NCBI GenBank assembly: GCA_963658035.1
Contig: CAVKOL010000007.1
Coordinates: forward strand, 1 to 33,762
DNA: 33,762 nt
Direction: 5' to 3'
From: Paratractidigestivibacter sp963658035
GTDB lineage: Bacteria > Actinomycetota > Coriobacteriia > Coriobacteriales > Atopobiaceae
This document shows positions 9,468 to 16,791 of this stretch, in pieces. Position 1 is the stretch's first letter. Each line of letters opens with the position of its first letter. The notes under the pieces were generated by a model. That model was not told the origin of the DNA. It searched no databases and was given only the letters and a program-made list of their open reading frames with translations. Made by a program: the position numbers and the translations under genes.

Positions 9468-9890
9468 ATGGTTGAACAGGTCACCGTTTGCCTTCCCGAC
9501 GGCCCGGGCAAACTTGCCAAGATGTGCCACTTGCTGGGCGACCAAAACGTCCAGATCCATGCCCTTATGGTTGCCGAGACCGTTGACTTTGGCATTATCC
9601 GCGTCATTTGCGACAAGCCCCGCTCCACGGCGGCGATGCTCATTGCCAACGGCTACAACGCCATGTGCTGCAAGGTCGTGGCCATCGAGGTAGACAACAT
9701 CCCCGGCGCCCTGGGGCACCTGCTTGACCGCCTGGCGTCGTGCGACCTCAACGTTGAGTACGCCTATACCTGCTCGGTGGACGAGCGCACAATCGATGTG
9801 GTTAAGGTCACCGGCGAGCCGTTGGAGATCAAGTTGCGCGATACTGGACTGACGTTTTTGTCCGCAGAGCAGCTTTACCAAACAGATTAG
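9468..9890 (+). CDS. Tandem ACT-domain protein
   Basis: This 140-residue protein is made almost entirely of two ACT-like domains (about residues 1-65 and 68-138). The first has LPDGPGKLAKMCHLLGDQNVQI and the second VDNIPGALGHLLDRLASCDLNVEYAY. Each Pro-Gly turn before a helix is the usual ligand-binding corner for amino acids. No catalytic domain is attached, so it is likely a small regulatory protein that senses an amino acid; the ligand and target are unknown. The ATG follows aaggagtcac. The phosphatase gene begins only eight bases after its stop, so the two are probably co-transcribed. Confidence 0.85.
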   Translation: MVEQVTVCLPDGPGKLAKMCHLLGDQNVQIHALMVAETVDFGIIRVICDKPRSTAAMLIANGYNAMCCKVVAIEVDNIPGALGHLLDRLASCDLNVEYAYTCSVDERTIDVVKVTGEPLEIKLRDTGLTFLSAEQLYQTD

Positions 9891-9898
9891 GTTCTCAT

Positions 9899-12157
9899 AT
9901 GCCAAAAGGCGCGCTATCCAAACGTCACGTGGAAGGCATAGGGGAGGGGAGTCTTATTGGCACCCTCTCCTGTTTATTGCAGCTAACGAGCGAGGTCGTG
10001 CTGGTCTTTGACGGGGCCGGCCGGGTACTTCTCGCCAACGACGAGGCCACGCATGTCTTTGGCTTTGAGCAGGAGAAGCTCGTGGGGGCCGACGTTCGCT
10101 CGCTCTTCCCGGATCTTGAGGGAGACGGCGGCGAGACGGCCGTGCCCATGAGCTTCTCGCCGGATGACCTGCCGTTTGCGTGCGACGGGTCGACCTCTTT
10201 GGCATCGTGCCGCAACGCCGAGGGCCTGCAGGAGGTGCTGCGCGTGCGCTGTGAGCGCGTGCATGCGCCGGGCGATACCTACCTTTTGGTGGGGAGAAGC
10301 GCCGGTGCCATCAACGACGCCGGGCGCGAGTACGACCGCGCCTTCGAGGAGCTCAAGCGCGCCAACAAGAGGCTCTCGGGCGCCTTCAAGATCGTGCTGG
10401 ACACCATCGACACCGCCGACATGGGCGAGCTCTTTGGCCGCGTGCTGGACGAGATCAGCGAGACCATGGAGGCCGACGGCACCCTGGCCTACCTGGCCGA
10501 GTCCGACGGCTTTAGGCTGCGCGGCGCGAGCCGGGGCCTCGACGTGTCCCGCACGCCGCGCTTCATGACGTTTGGCCGCACCGTCGAGGCCATCGCCACG
10601 CGTGAGGGGCGCACCGTGCGCCTGCGCGTCCAGGCGCCCACCTCGGACGAGCTGCGCGCGGGCAAGCTCACCTACCGCAACATCGTGAACGAGGACACGC
10701 GCGAGGTCATAAAGATCAAGGCGTCGCTGTTGCCGCCGTTCACGAGCTTCATGGTGGTGCCCGTGTGGTTTGGCGGGCACGTCATCGCGATCATCGAGGT
10801 GGGCTGGGAAAAGCAGCACCCCCTCTTCAAAGAGGACGCGGGGCTTCTCAACTCGATGGGGCATTACCTGTCTGTGCAGCTGGTGGGCGCCTTCGCGAGC
10901 CTGCGCTCGCAGAAGGCGGCGAGGCTGGACACGCTTCAAAACGACCTGCGAGAAGAGCTTCTCTCGGTGGCGGACGGCTCGGGCGCGCGGGCGGATTCCC
11001 AAAGCGCCCTCGAGCGCCTGGACGAGATCTTGAACGAGGTCGCGGCCGAGCTCGAGGCGGCTCTCGTTCCCTTGGGCGTGGACACCGACGGCACGGTCTC
11101 GGCCGAGCTGCCCTTGACGGGCAAACACGACCTTCTCGCCAACATCGACGACGTCGTGGCCGGCTTCGTGACCGACGGCGCGGCCGTGGTGGACCTGCGG
11201 CCCTCCGCGGGCCTTTCGCAGGTGCTCCACGGGCTGGGCGAGCCCTGCTACGGCGCCCTTGTCGACCTGGGCGAGATCGGTGGCGCGAGGCGCGCCTACC
11301 TGATGCTTCGCCCCGACGGCTCCGAGCCCATCGACGAGGTAGAGCACTCCTTCCTCGTGCGCTTTGCCGCCGACGTGCGCGACATCGCGCAGGGCGAGGA
11401 GGCCCGCGCCCAGGACAAGCGCATCTCGCAGGCCCTGCAGCTGGGTATGAGAAACGAGCTGCAGGACGTCGAGGGCATCACGGCACAGGGCATCTATTCG
11501 TCTGCCACGGCGGCGGCCTTTGTGGGCGGCGACTTCTATGACCTCATCCGCTTGCCGGGGCACCGCGCCTGCGTGATCATGGGCGACGTCTCGGGCAAGG
11601 GCGTTGAGGCGGCCTCGGTCTCGGCGGCCGTCAAGACCGCGCTGGGCGCTTACTCGTGGGAGGGCCTGGCGCCGGCCCGCATGGTGCGCTCGCTCAACGA
11701 CTTCCTGCTGGGCTTTTCCCGCGTCGAGACCTTTGCCACGCTCTTCGTGGGCATCATCGACCTGGAGAAGCGCACCATCACGTACTGCTCGGCCGGGCAC
11801 CCGCCCGCGCTTTTGGTGCACGGCGACGAGATCTCGATCCTTGACGTGCAGTCGGGCGTCGTGGGCGCCTTCCCCGACATCTCCTACCGCGACGGCCGTG
11901 TGCGCTTTGAGTCCGGCGACCTGCTCATCCTCTACACCGACGGCACCACCGAGGCCCGCGCCCCCGAGGGCGCCTTCTTTGGCGAGCAGGGCCTGCGCGA
12001 CATGGTGATGCGCGAGTGCGGGCCGGGCAAGCCCTTCGAGGGTCTTCTCGACCGCTTCTTGGCGACGCTCGATGACTTCACGGGGCAGCGCCTGGACGAC
12101 GACGTGGCCATGGTGTGCCTGCGCCTCGACGGCCTAGGGACTGTGTCCGTCAGCTGA
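9899..12157 (+). CDS. PAS-GAF-PP2C protein serine phosphatase (SpoIIE/RsbU type)
   Basis: This 752-residue cytoplasmic phosphatase would dephosphorylate a serine-phosphorylated STAS antagonist in a partner-switching system. The order is a PAS domain at about 20-130 (VVLVFDGAGRVLLANDEA, FGFEQEKLVG), a linking helix at 137-170, a GAF-like domain at about 170-325, a helical connector, and a SpoIIE-type PP2C domain at about 500-745. Metal-site motifs are present: GGDFYD near 543, DVSGKGVEA near 562, AGHPPALL near 632, LYTDGTTEA near 678, and DDDVAMVCL near 734, so it looks catalytically intact. The STAS/kinase fusion 59 bases downstream is the obvious substrate. No membrane segment is seen. The input signal is unknown. 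Confidence 0.9.
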   Translation: MPKGALSKRHVEGIGEGSLIGTLSCLLQLTSEVVLVFDGAGRVLLANDEATHVFGFEQEKLVGADVRSLFPDLEGDGGETAVPMSFSPDDLPFACDGSTSLASCRNAEGLQEVLRVRCERVHAPGDTYLLVGRSAGAINDAGREYDRAFEELKRANKRLSGAFKIVLDTIDTADMGELFGRVLDEISETMEADGTLAYLAESDGFRLRGASRGLDVSRTPRFMTFGRTVEAIATREGRTVRLRVQAPTSDELRAGKLTYRNIVNEDTREVIKIKASLLPPFTSFMVVPVWFGGHVIAIIEVGWEKQHPLFKEDAGLLNSMGHYLSVQLVGAFASLRSQKAARLDTLQNDLREELLSVADGSGARADSQSALERLDEILNEVAAELEAALVPLGVDTDGTVSAELPLTGKHDLLANIDDVVAGFVTDGAAVVDLRPSAGLSQVLHGLGEPCYGALVDLGEIGGARRAYLMLRPDGSEPIDEVEHSFLVRFAADVRDIAQGEEARAQDKRISQALQLGMRNELQDVEGITAQGIYSSATAAAFVGGDFYDLIRLPGHRACVIMGDVSGKGVEAASVSAAVKTALGAYSWEGLAPARMVRSLNDFLLGFSRVETFATLFVGIIDLEKRTITYCSAGHPPALLVHGDEISILDVQSGVVGAFPDISYRDGRVRFESGDLLILYTDGTTEARAPEGAFFGEQGLRDMVMRECGPGKPFEGLLDRFLATLDDFTGQRLDDDVAMVCLRLDGLGTVSVS

Positions 12158-12216
12158 GAAGGGCTTCTCGCCGCGTCGCGTGAATACGGCGGCGCTGCTT
12201 GGGGAACACAAGGCAT

Positions 12217-12975
12217 ATGGGTGCAGAAGCCAACATCGCCGTTGTCGTCGTCGACCGTGACCTTGACGTCACGACCGTCGATTCTGTGCGCCGCCACATC
12301 GACTCGCTGATCGACACCGGGTGCAGGCGCATCATCTTGAGCCTCTCCGGCGCCGATTACGTCGACTCCGCCGGCATGGGGCTCATTTTGTCCGAGCTGC
12401 GGCGCATGCGCTCGCTGGGCGGGCTTATCTCGCTGGTGGGGGTCCACCCGCGCGTCTATCAGTCGCTTTGCCTCATGCGTATGAGCGATTTTCTCCCCAT
12501 CTCGCGCTTTGGCGTGAAGGCCGAGGTAAACGAGCTTGACCCTTCGGTTTTGCCGGAGTGGAGAAAGACCTTTAGCGTCGACGCGGGCAAGCTCGAGGCT
12601 GCGCGCACGCGCCTGGAGGCGCTTTTGGCGGAGCTGCCGCTTTCGCCCGACGCCGTGTTTGACCTTAAGCTCGCCTCGGGCGAGGCCGTGGGAAACGCCG
12701 TTGACCACACCAGCGAGGGCGGGGTTTTGGTGACCGTGGCCGCCTATGCCGACCGCGTGTGCGTGGACATCGCCGACAACGGGCAGGGCTTCTTGCCCGA
12801 TGATCTGGACGACCAGGCGCTTGACGCCTTTGCCGAGCGCGGGCGCGGCATCAGGCTTATGAAGCTTCTGGCCGACTCGGTGAGCATCCAGCCAAAAAGC
12901 AGCGGGCAGGGCACTGTTGTGCGCCTGGTGAAGATGTTTCCGGTGCCGGGCGCTCAGCAAAGCGCAGCTCAATAG
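12217..12975 (+). CDS. Fused STAS (anti-sigma antagonist) and HATPase (anti-sigma kinase) protein
   Basis: The 252-residue protein joins two partner-switching modules that are normally separate proteins. Residues 1-105 form a STAS domain with the phosphorylatable serine in DSAGMGLI (Ser near residue 51). Residues about 120-245 form a GHKL-type ATPase with the N-box EAVGNAVDH near 156, G1 box DNGQGF near 187, and G2 box GRGIRLM near 209. This resembles RsbV and RsbW in one chain. A TTG at 12199 would add six residues; I prefer the ATG at 12217, with ggggaacacaagg upstream. With the adjacent phosphatase it makes a phosphorylation/dephosphorylation pair. No sigma factor gene lies nearby, so the regulated target is unknown. 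Confidence 0.85.
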   Translation: MGAEANIAVVVVDRDLDVTTVDSVRRHIDSLIDTGCRRIILSLSGADYVDSAGMGLILSELRRMRSLGGLISLVGVHPRVYQSLCLMRMSDFLPISRFGVKAEVNELDPSVLPEWRKTFSVDAGKLEAARTRLEALLAELPLSPDAVFDLKLASGEAVGNAVDHTSEGGVLVTVAAYADRVCVDIADNGQGFLPDDLDDQALDAFAERGRGIRLMKLLADSVSIQPKSSGQGTVVRLVKMFPVPGAQQSAAQ

Positions 12976-13049
12976 GGGTGTTTCTTGGGCAAGGCCGCAG
13001 CTTTTCTCGCCTGGGCAAGACAAATTTTCAAAGAAATCGAAATTTGTGC

Positions 13050-13078
13050 TTGCATGCCCCGGTGGCTTTAGGTAAAGT
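13050..13078 (+). promoter_or_regulatory. Promoter of the tRNA-Gly/tRNA-Cys unit
   Basis: TTGCAT (13050-13055), 17 bases, then TAAAGT (13073-13078), ending 13 bases before the tRNA-Gly 5' end. Spacing is ideal and the boxes are good partial matches to consensus. Confidence 0.6.
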
Positions 13079-13091
13079 ACTCCTTGCGTTC

Positions 13092-13167
13092 GCGGGCTTA
13101 GCGCAGTTGGTAGCGCGCAACCTTGCCAAGGTTGAGGTCGCGGGTTCGAACCCCGTAGCCCGCTCCA
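13092..13167 (+). tRNA. tRNA-Gly (anticodon GCC)
   Basis: The tRNA is 76 bases with an encoded CCA. The acceptor stem pairs gcgggct (13092-13098) with agcccgc (13157-13163). The anticodon stem CAACC/GGTTG encloses TTGCCAA, giving anticodon GCC. The T arm reads cgggttcgaaccccg. Confidence 0.96.
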
Positions 13168-13209
13168 TGTGAGCACCGAAGCCGGTCCTTGTATCGGCTT
13201 CTTTCATAT

Positions 13210-13283
13210 GGCGAAGTGGCCAAGTGGTAAGGCAGGAGCCTGCAAAGCTCTCACCCCCGGTTCGAATCCGGGCTTCGCCTCCA
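13210..13283 (+). tRNA. tRNA-Cys (anticodon GCA)
   Basis: The tRNA is 74 bases with an encoded CCA. The acceptor stem pairs ggcgaag (13210-13216) with cttcgcc (13273-13279). The anticodon loop CTGCAAA lies in a GGAGC/GCTCT stem with one G-T pair, giving anticodon GCA. It lies 42 bases after tRNA-Gly and likely shares its transcript. Confidence 0.95.
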
Positions 13284-13292
13284 GTAAATGTG

Positions 13293-13320
13293 AAAGGCAC
13301 CCACCTCGGGTGCCTTTTTT
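13293..13320 (+). terminator. Rho-independent terminator after tRNA-Cys
   Basis: Arms aaaggcaccc (13293-13302) and gggtgccttt (13308-13317) form a 10-bp stem with a 5-nt loop, inside a run of six T. Confidence 0.9.
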
Positions 13321-13340
13321 CATGCCGTACCGCACGGCCT

Positions 13341-13418
13341 CTTCGTTGACGGGACCAAAATCGCAGATAAAGCGCTTCAATTAGGCGAGAATCTGCGAAT
13401 TAGGTCCCGTCAACGAAG
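13341..13418. repeat. Large nested palindrome (78 nt)
   Basis: The outer arms cttcgttgacgggacc (13341-13356) and ggtcccgtcaacgaag (13403-13418) are perfect 16-bp complements. The inner arms tcgcagat (13361-13368) and atctgcga (13391-13398) pair again inside. There is no T tract, so it is not a standard terminator. It lies between the tRNA-Cys terminator and the 3' end of the minus-strand gene at 13442. It could be a dispersed palindromic repeat or a stabilising 3' structure. Confidence 0.75.
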
Positions 13419-13441
13419 GGGGAGTGCGGGTAGGCGGCTGA

Positions 13442-13807
13442 CTAGCGGCCAAAGAGGCCGCCGAAGCCCTTGAGGAAGCTCGCCGCGGCTGCTCGCACGG
13501 CGGCGGGGTCCAGCTTGCTCATGTCGATGTGGCACTTGTCGGCCGCGCTCTTCAAGGCGATAAGGTCCAGCTTGGAGACGTCGATCTGCGAAAGATCGAG
13601 CTTCGAGAGGTCGACGCTCGACAAATCCAACCCCAGTTCGCCGGCGCGGCTGACGACGCCCTGGATAACGGCGTGGATGTCGACGCCCGCGGCATCCGGC
13701 GCCACGGCGGCGATCGCGCCCTTGGGGTTCGCGATGAAGTCCTGGGCGCGCTCGGGTGTGGCCTGGATGGTCTCGATGATCTTCTCGACGACTTCTGCGG
13801 TCTGCAT
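13442..13807 (-). CDS. Unknown 121-residue protein with five-residue repeat
   Basis: I do not recognise this protein. The N-terminal third is predicted helical (EVVEKIIETIQATPERAQDFI) and contains ANPKGAIAAV, loosely like leader regions of some peptide precursors, but no modification enzyme is nearby. Residues about 59-82 form a regular five-residue pattern of the type [LVI]-D-[LV]-S-x repeated four to five times, with another IDMSKLD unit further on. This is reminiscent of pentapeptide-repeat solenoids but short and degenerate. The C-terminus is Gly/Phe-rich (KGFGGLFGR). The start is supported by gaaagggg just upstream on the minus strand. It is divergent from the dehydrogenase gene, with shared AT-rich DNA around 13884-13895 (TATTCTATACAT). 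Confidence 0.7.
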   Translation of the reverse strand: MQTAEVVEKIIETIQATPERAQDFIANPKGAIAAVAPDAAGVDIHAVIQGVVSRAGELGLDLSSVDLSKLDLSQIDVSKLDLIALKSAADKCHIDMSKLDPAAVRAAAASFLKGFGGLFGR

Positions 13808-13930
13808 GGTGCCCCTTTCTTTGGGCTGCGAGCCCTTGTGTTTCTGCTTGACGGCAGATTGTTTCTGGCCGGTTCCTGTGAGCTATTCTATACATTCGTT
13901 TGAATCGCAGGGCCGGTTAAGGAGAAGCGC

Positions 13931-15094
13931 ATGCGCCACGTCAAGATCATCGATGACATCACCAAAGACGGGCAGGTGGAGTTTGGCGACGGCTACAGTT
14001 TTGTCGAGGAGACCGAGAAGGCCGATGCCATCCTCATGCGCTCGACCGACCTCCACGGCTACGAGCTGCCTTCTTCCATCCGCGCCATCGCCCGCTGCGG
14101 CGCCGGCGTCAACAACATCCCCTGCGATGAGTACGCCAGGAAGGGCGTCGTGGTCTTCAACTCGCCGGGCGCCAACTCCAACGCGGTGAAAGAGATCGTC
14201 ATCGCGATGCTGATCTTGTCCAGCCGAGGCGTCGTGCAGTCCATGGACTGGGTGCGCGCCCACGCTGACGACCCCAACATTTTGGTGGACGCCGAGAAGG
14301 CCAAGAAGGCCTTTGTGGGACACGAGCTCAAGGGCAAGCGCATCGGCGTGGTTGGCCTGGGAAACGTTGGCTCTAAGGTGGCCAACGCCTGCGTCAACCT
14401 GGGCATGGACGTCTACGGCTACGACCCCTTCATCTCGGTCGAGCACGCCTGGTCGCTCTCCCAAAACGTCCAGCGCGTGGGCACGCTGGAAGATTTGTGC
14501 CGCAACTGCGACTACCTCACGCTGCACGTCCCCTCCAAGTCCGATACCATCGGCATGATCTCGGGCGAGCAGCTGGGCTTGCTCAAGCCGGGCGCGGTTC
14601 TCGTCAACTTTGCCCGCGAGACGATCATCGACGAGGACGCTGTGGACGCGGCCCTTCGCGGCGGGCGCCTGTCGTGGTTTGCCTGCGACTTTGCCACGCC
14701 CAAGACGGTCAAGATGCCCAACACCTTCATCACCACGCACTCGGGCGCGGGCACCGGCGAGGCCGAGGCCAACTGCGCCGACATGGCGATCAGCGAGCTT
14801 AAGGACTATCTGGAGAACGGCAACATCGCCAACTCGGTGAACTACCCCACCTGCAACATGGGCAAGGCCCGCGCGGCCAGCCGCATCGCCTGCCTGCACG
14901 CCAACGTGCCCAACATGATCGGCCAGATCACCGCTATTCTCGCCCACGACAACGCCAACGTGCAGCGCATGGTCAACGAGAGCGCCGGCGAGAACGCCTA
15001 TACCATGTTCGACACCGATGAGCACCTCGAAGAGGCCACCATCGCGGCATTGAAGCAGATTCCCGCAATCTATCGCGTGCGCGTCATCAAGTAG
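13931..15094 (+). CDS. serA: D-3-phosphoglycerate dehydrogenase-like protein with C-terminal ACT domain
   Basis: This 387-residue D-2-hydroxyacid dehydrogenase most likely oxidises 3-phosphoglycerate to 3-phosphohydroxypyruvate for serine synthesis. Substrate-side IARCGAGVNNIP lies near residue 56. The NAD-binding GLGNVG is near 141, with Asp in YGYDP as the NAD-selecting acid. Arg occurs in VNFARETIIDE. The catalytic His is about residue 270 in THSGAGTGEAE. A short ACT domain (about 317-387) would give feedback control. The canonical FxxEP glutamate is not seen: the corresponding segment reads CDFATPK. The motif around His is THSGAGT rather than PHLGAST. It belongs to the short anaerobe-type lineage, so serA is probable rather than proven. 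The ATG follows aaggagaagcgc. Confidence 0.8.
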   Translation: MRHVKIIDDITKDGQVEFGDGYSFVEETEKADAILMRSTDLHGYELPSSIRAIARCGAGVNNIPCDEYARKGVVVFNSPGANSNAVKEIVIAMLILSSRGVVQSMDWVRAHADDPNILVDAEKAKKAFVGHELKGKRIGVVGLGNVGSKVANACVNLGMDVYGYDPFISVEHAWSLSQNVQRVGTLEDLCRNCDYLTLHVPSKSDTIGMISGEQLGLLKPGAVLVNFARETIIDEDAVDAALRGGRLSWFACDFATPKTVKMPNTFITTHSGAGTGEAEANCADMAISELKDYLENGNIANSVNYPTCNMGKARAASRIACLHANVPNMIGQITAILAHDNANVQRMVNESAGENAYTMFDTDEHLEEATIAALKQIPAIYRVRVIK

Positions 15095-15267
15095 GCGCGC
15101 GCGTTTTTTGTTCCACCCGGTTCTCGAAACACGATTTAACGGTTACAGTAAACCTTTGGCAATTTCTTGGCCCTGACCACGCGTTATTCTTGGGGGCATG
15201 GCCGAGTGGTCTGTAGGATTTCAAGCGCGCGGGGTGCGCGCGAGGTCGACGACGAGAGGAGAGCGCC

Positions 15268-16779
15268 TTGGCCGAGATGCTGCGCATGGAGGGCATCAGC
15301 AAGCGCTTCGGCTCGTTTTACGCCAACAACAACGTGAGCCTCACCGTAGAGCAGGGCGAGGTCCACACGCTGTTGGGCGAGAACGGCGCCGGTAAGTCCA
15401 CGTTGATGAACGTCCTCACTGGTTTGTACCAGCCGAGCGACGGCAAGATCTTCATACGCGGTAAGGAGGTGCGCATCTCTTCCCCCGGCGTGGCCGTCGA
15501 GGCGGGCATCGGCATGGTCCACCAGCACTTCATGCTGATCGACGACATGACCGGCCTGGAGAACATCATCTTGGGCGACCGCAGGCACGCCTCGCCCTTG
15601 CTCAAGTTGGCCGACGACCGCGCCACCGTGCAGGATCTCATGGACCGCTACGGCCTTGAGATCGACCTGGACGAGAAGGTCGGCAACATGTCTATTGGCA
15701 TGCAGCAGCGCGTCGAGATCATGAAGGTGCTCTTCCGCGGCGCGGACCTTCTCGTTTTGGACGAGCCTACCGCGGTCTTGACCGATCTCGAGGTCGAGGG
15801 CCTCTTCGACATCATGCGCTCGCTTACCGACGAGGGTAAGTCGATCATCTTCATCTCGCACAAGATGCGCGAGGTCATGCGCATCTCGGATCACGTGACG
15901 ATCCTTCGCCGCGGCGTCACCATCAAGACGCTTGACGTCGCCGCCACGACCGAGCAGGAGCTCGCCGACCTCATGATTGGCCAGCGCTTCCAAGAGAGCA
16001 CCTACGAGAAGGTCGAGGACGCGACCGATACCGCCTTTGAGCTCAAGGGCGTGTCGTACCACCCCGAGGTCAAGCATGGCGGCATCAAGGACGTGTCCCT
16101 GCAGATCCACAAGGGCGAGATCTTGGGCGTCGCGGGCATCGACGGCAACGGCCAGTCGGAGCTCGCGGCCCTGGTCACCGGCCTTCTTAAACCCGAGAAG
16201 GGCGAGGTCATGGGCCCCGACGGCTCAAAGATCGCCTTCTATACCCCCAGCGCCTTCATCGACGCCGGCATGGGCAACATCCCCGAGGACCGAAACACCA
16301 TGGGCCTTGTGGGCGACATGTCCATCTCGGAGAACCTGGTCTTGAAGCAGACCAATACAGATCGCTTCTCGGCAGGTCACGGCGCCTGGCTCAAGCTCAA
16401 GGCCATCGAGGAATACGCTGCGGGCCTTGTCGAGAAGAACGACATCCGCTGCACCTCGGTCAACCAGACGGCCCGCAGCCTTTCTGGCGGCAACCAGCAG
16501 AAGGTCATCCTGGCCCGTGAGCTGGACGCCAACCCCAAGCTGCTGGTGGCCGTCTATCCCACCCGCGGCCTGGACATCGGCGCCACCGAGTTCATCCACG
16601 ACCAGATCATCGCCCAGCGCGACGCCGGCTGCGCCGTGCTGCTCATCTCGGCCGACTTCGATGAGGTCTTGAAGCTCTCGGACCGCATCACGGTGCTCTT
16701 CGAGGGCCAGGTAATGGGAACGTACTCGGGCGCGAACCCTCCCATCAAGGAGATCTCGCTCGCTATGGCAGGAAAGTAA
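15268..16779 (+). CDS. Nucleoside-type ABC importer ATPase (two ATPase domains)
   Basis: The 503-residue cytoplasmic ATPase has two fused ABC domains, as in the YufO/RnsB/PnrA-linked and ribose-type importers. Domain 1 has Walker A GENGAGKST at residues 37-45, MVHQHFMLIDDMT (characteristic of the nucleoside family), a signature MSIGMQQRVEI, and Walker B LLVLDEPTAVL. Domain 2 has a degenerate Walker A (GIDGNGQSEL), NIPEDRNTMGLV, and LSGGNQQKVILARE. It starts at TTG 15268 after gagaggagag; an ATG at 15277 is the alternative. Two permeases follow at 12 and 0 bases, so this is one operon. Guanosine or another nucleoside is the best-guess substrate. Confidence 0.9.
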   Translation: MAEMLRMEGISKRFGSFYANNNVSLTVEQGEVHTLLGENGAGKSTLMNVLTGLYQPSDGKIFIRGKEVRISSPGVAVEAGIGMVHQHFMLIDDMTGLENIILGDRRHASPLLKLADDRATVQDLMDRYGLEIDLDEKVGNMSIGMQQRVEIMKVLFRGADLLVLDEPTAVLTDLEVEGLFDIMRSLTDEGKSIIFISHKMREVMRISDHVTILRRGVTIKTLDVAATTEQELADLMIGQRFQESTYEKVEDATDTAFELKGVSYHPEVKHGGIKDVSLQIHKGEILGVAGIDGNGQSELAALVTGLLKPEKGEVMGPDGSKIAFYTPSAFIDAGMGNIPEDRNTMGLVGDMSISENLVLKQTNTDRFSAGHGAWLKLKAIEEYAAGLVEKNDIRCTSVNQTARSLSGGNQQKVILARELDANPKLLVAVYPTRGLDIGATEFIHDQIIAQRDAGCAVLLISADFDEVLKLSDRITVLFEGQVMGTYSGANPPIKEISLAMAGK

Positions 16780-16791
16780 GGAGGTAGGGCA

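Noticed and set aside
10765..11541. 258-codon alternative frame within the PP2C phosphatase gene
   Set aside because: It is very rich in Arg and Gly and lies inside a conserved gene in another frame.
15192..15217. tRNA-Ser-like 5' half (gcatggccgagtggtc) upstream of the nucleoside ABC ATPase gene
   Set aside because: The D-arm resembles a serine tRNA, but no anticodon arm, variable arm or T arm follows and no acceptor partner is present. It could be chance or an old fragment.
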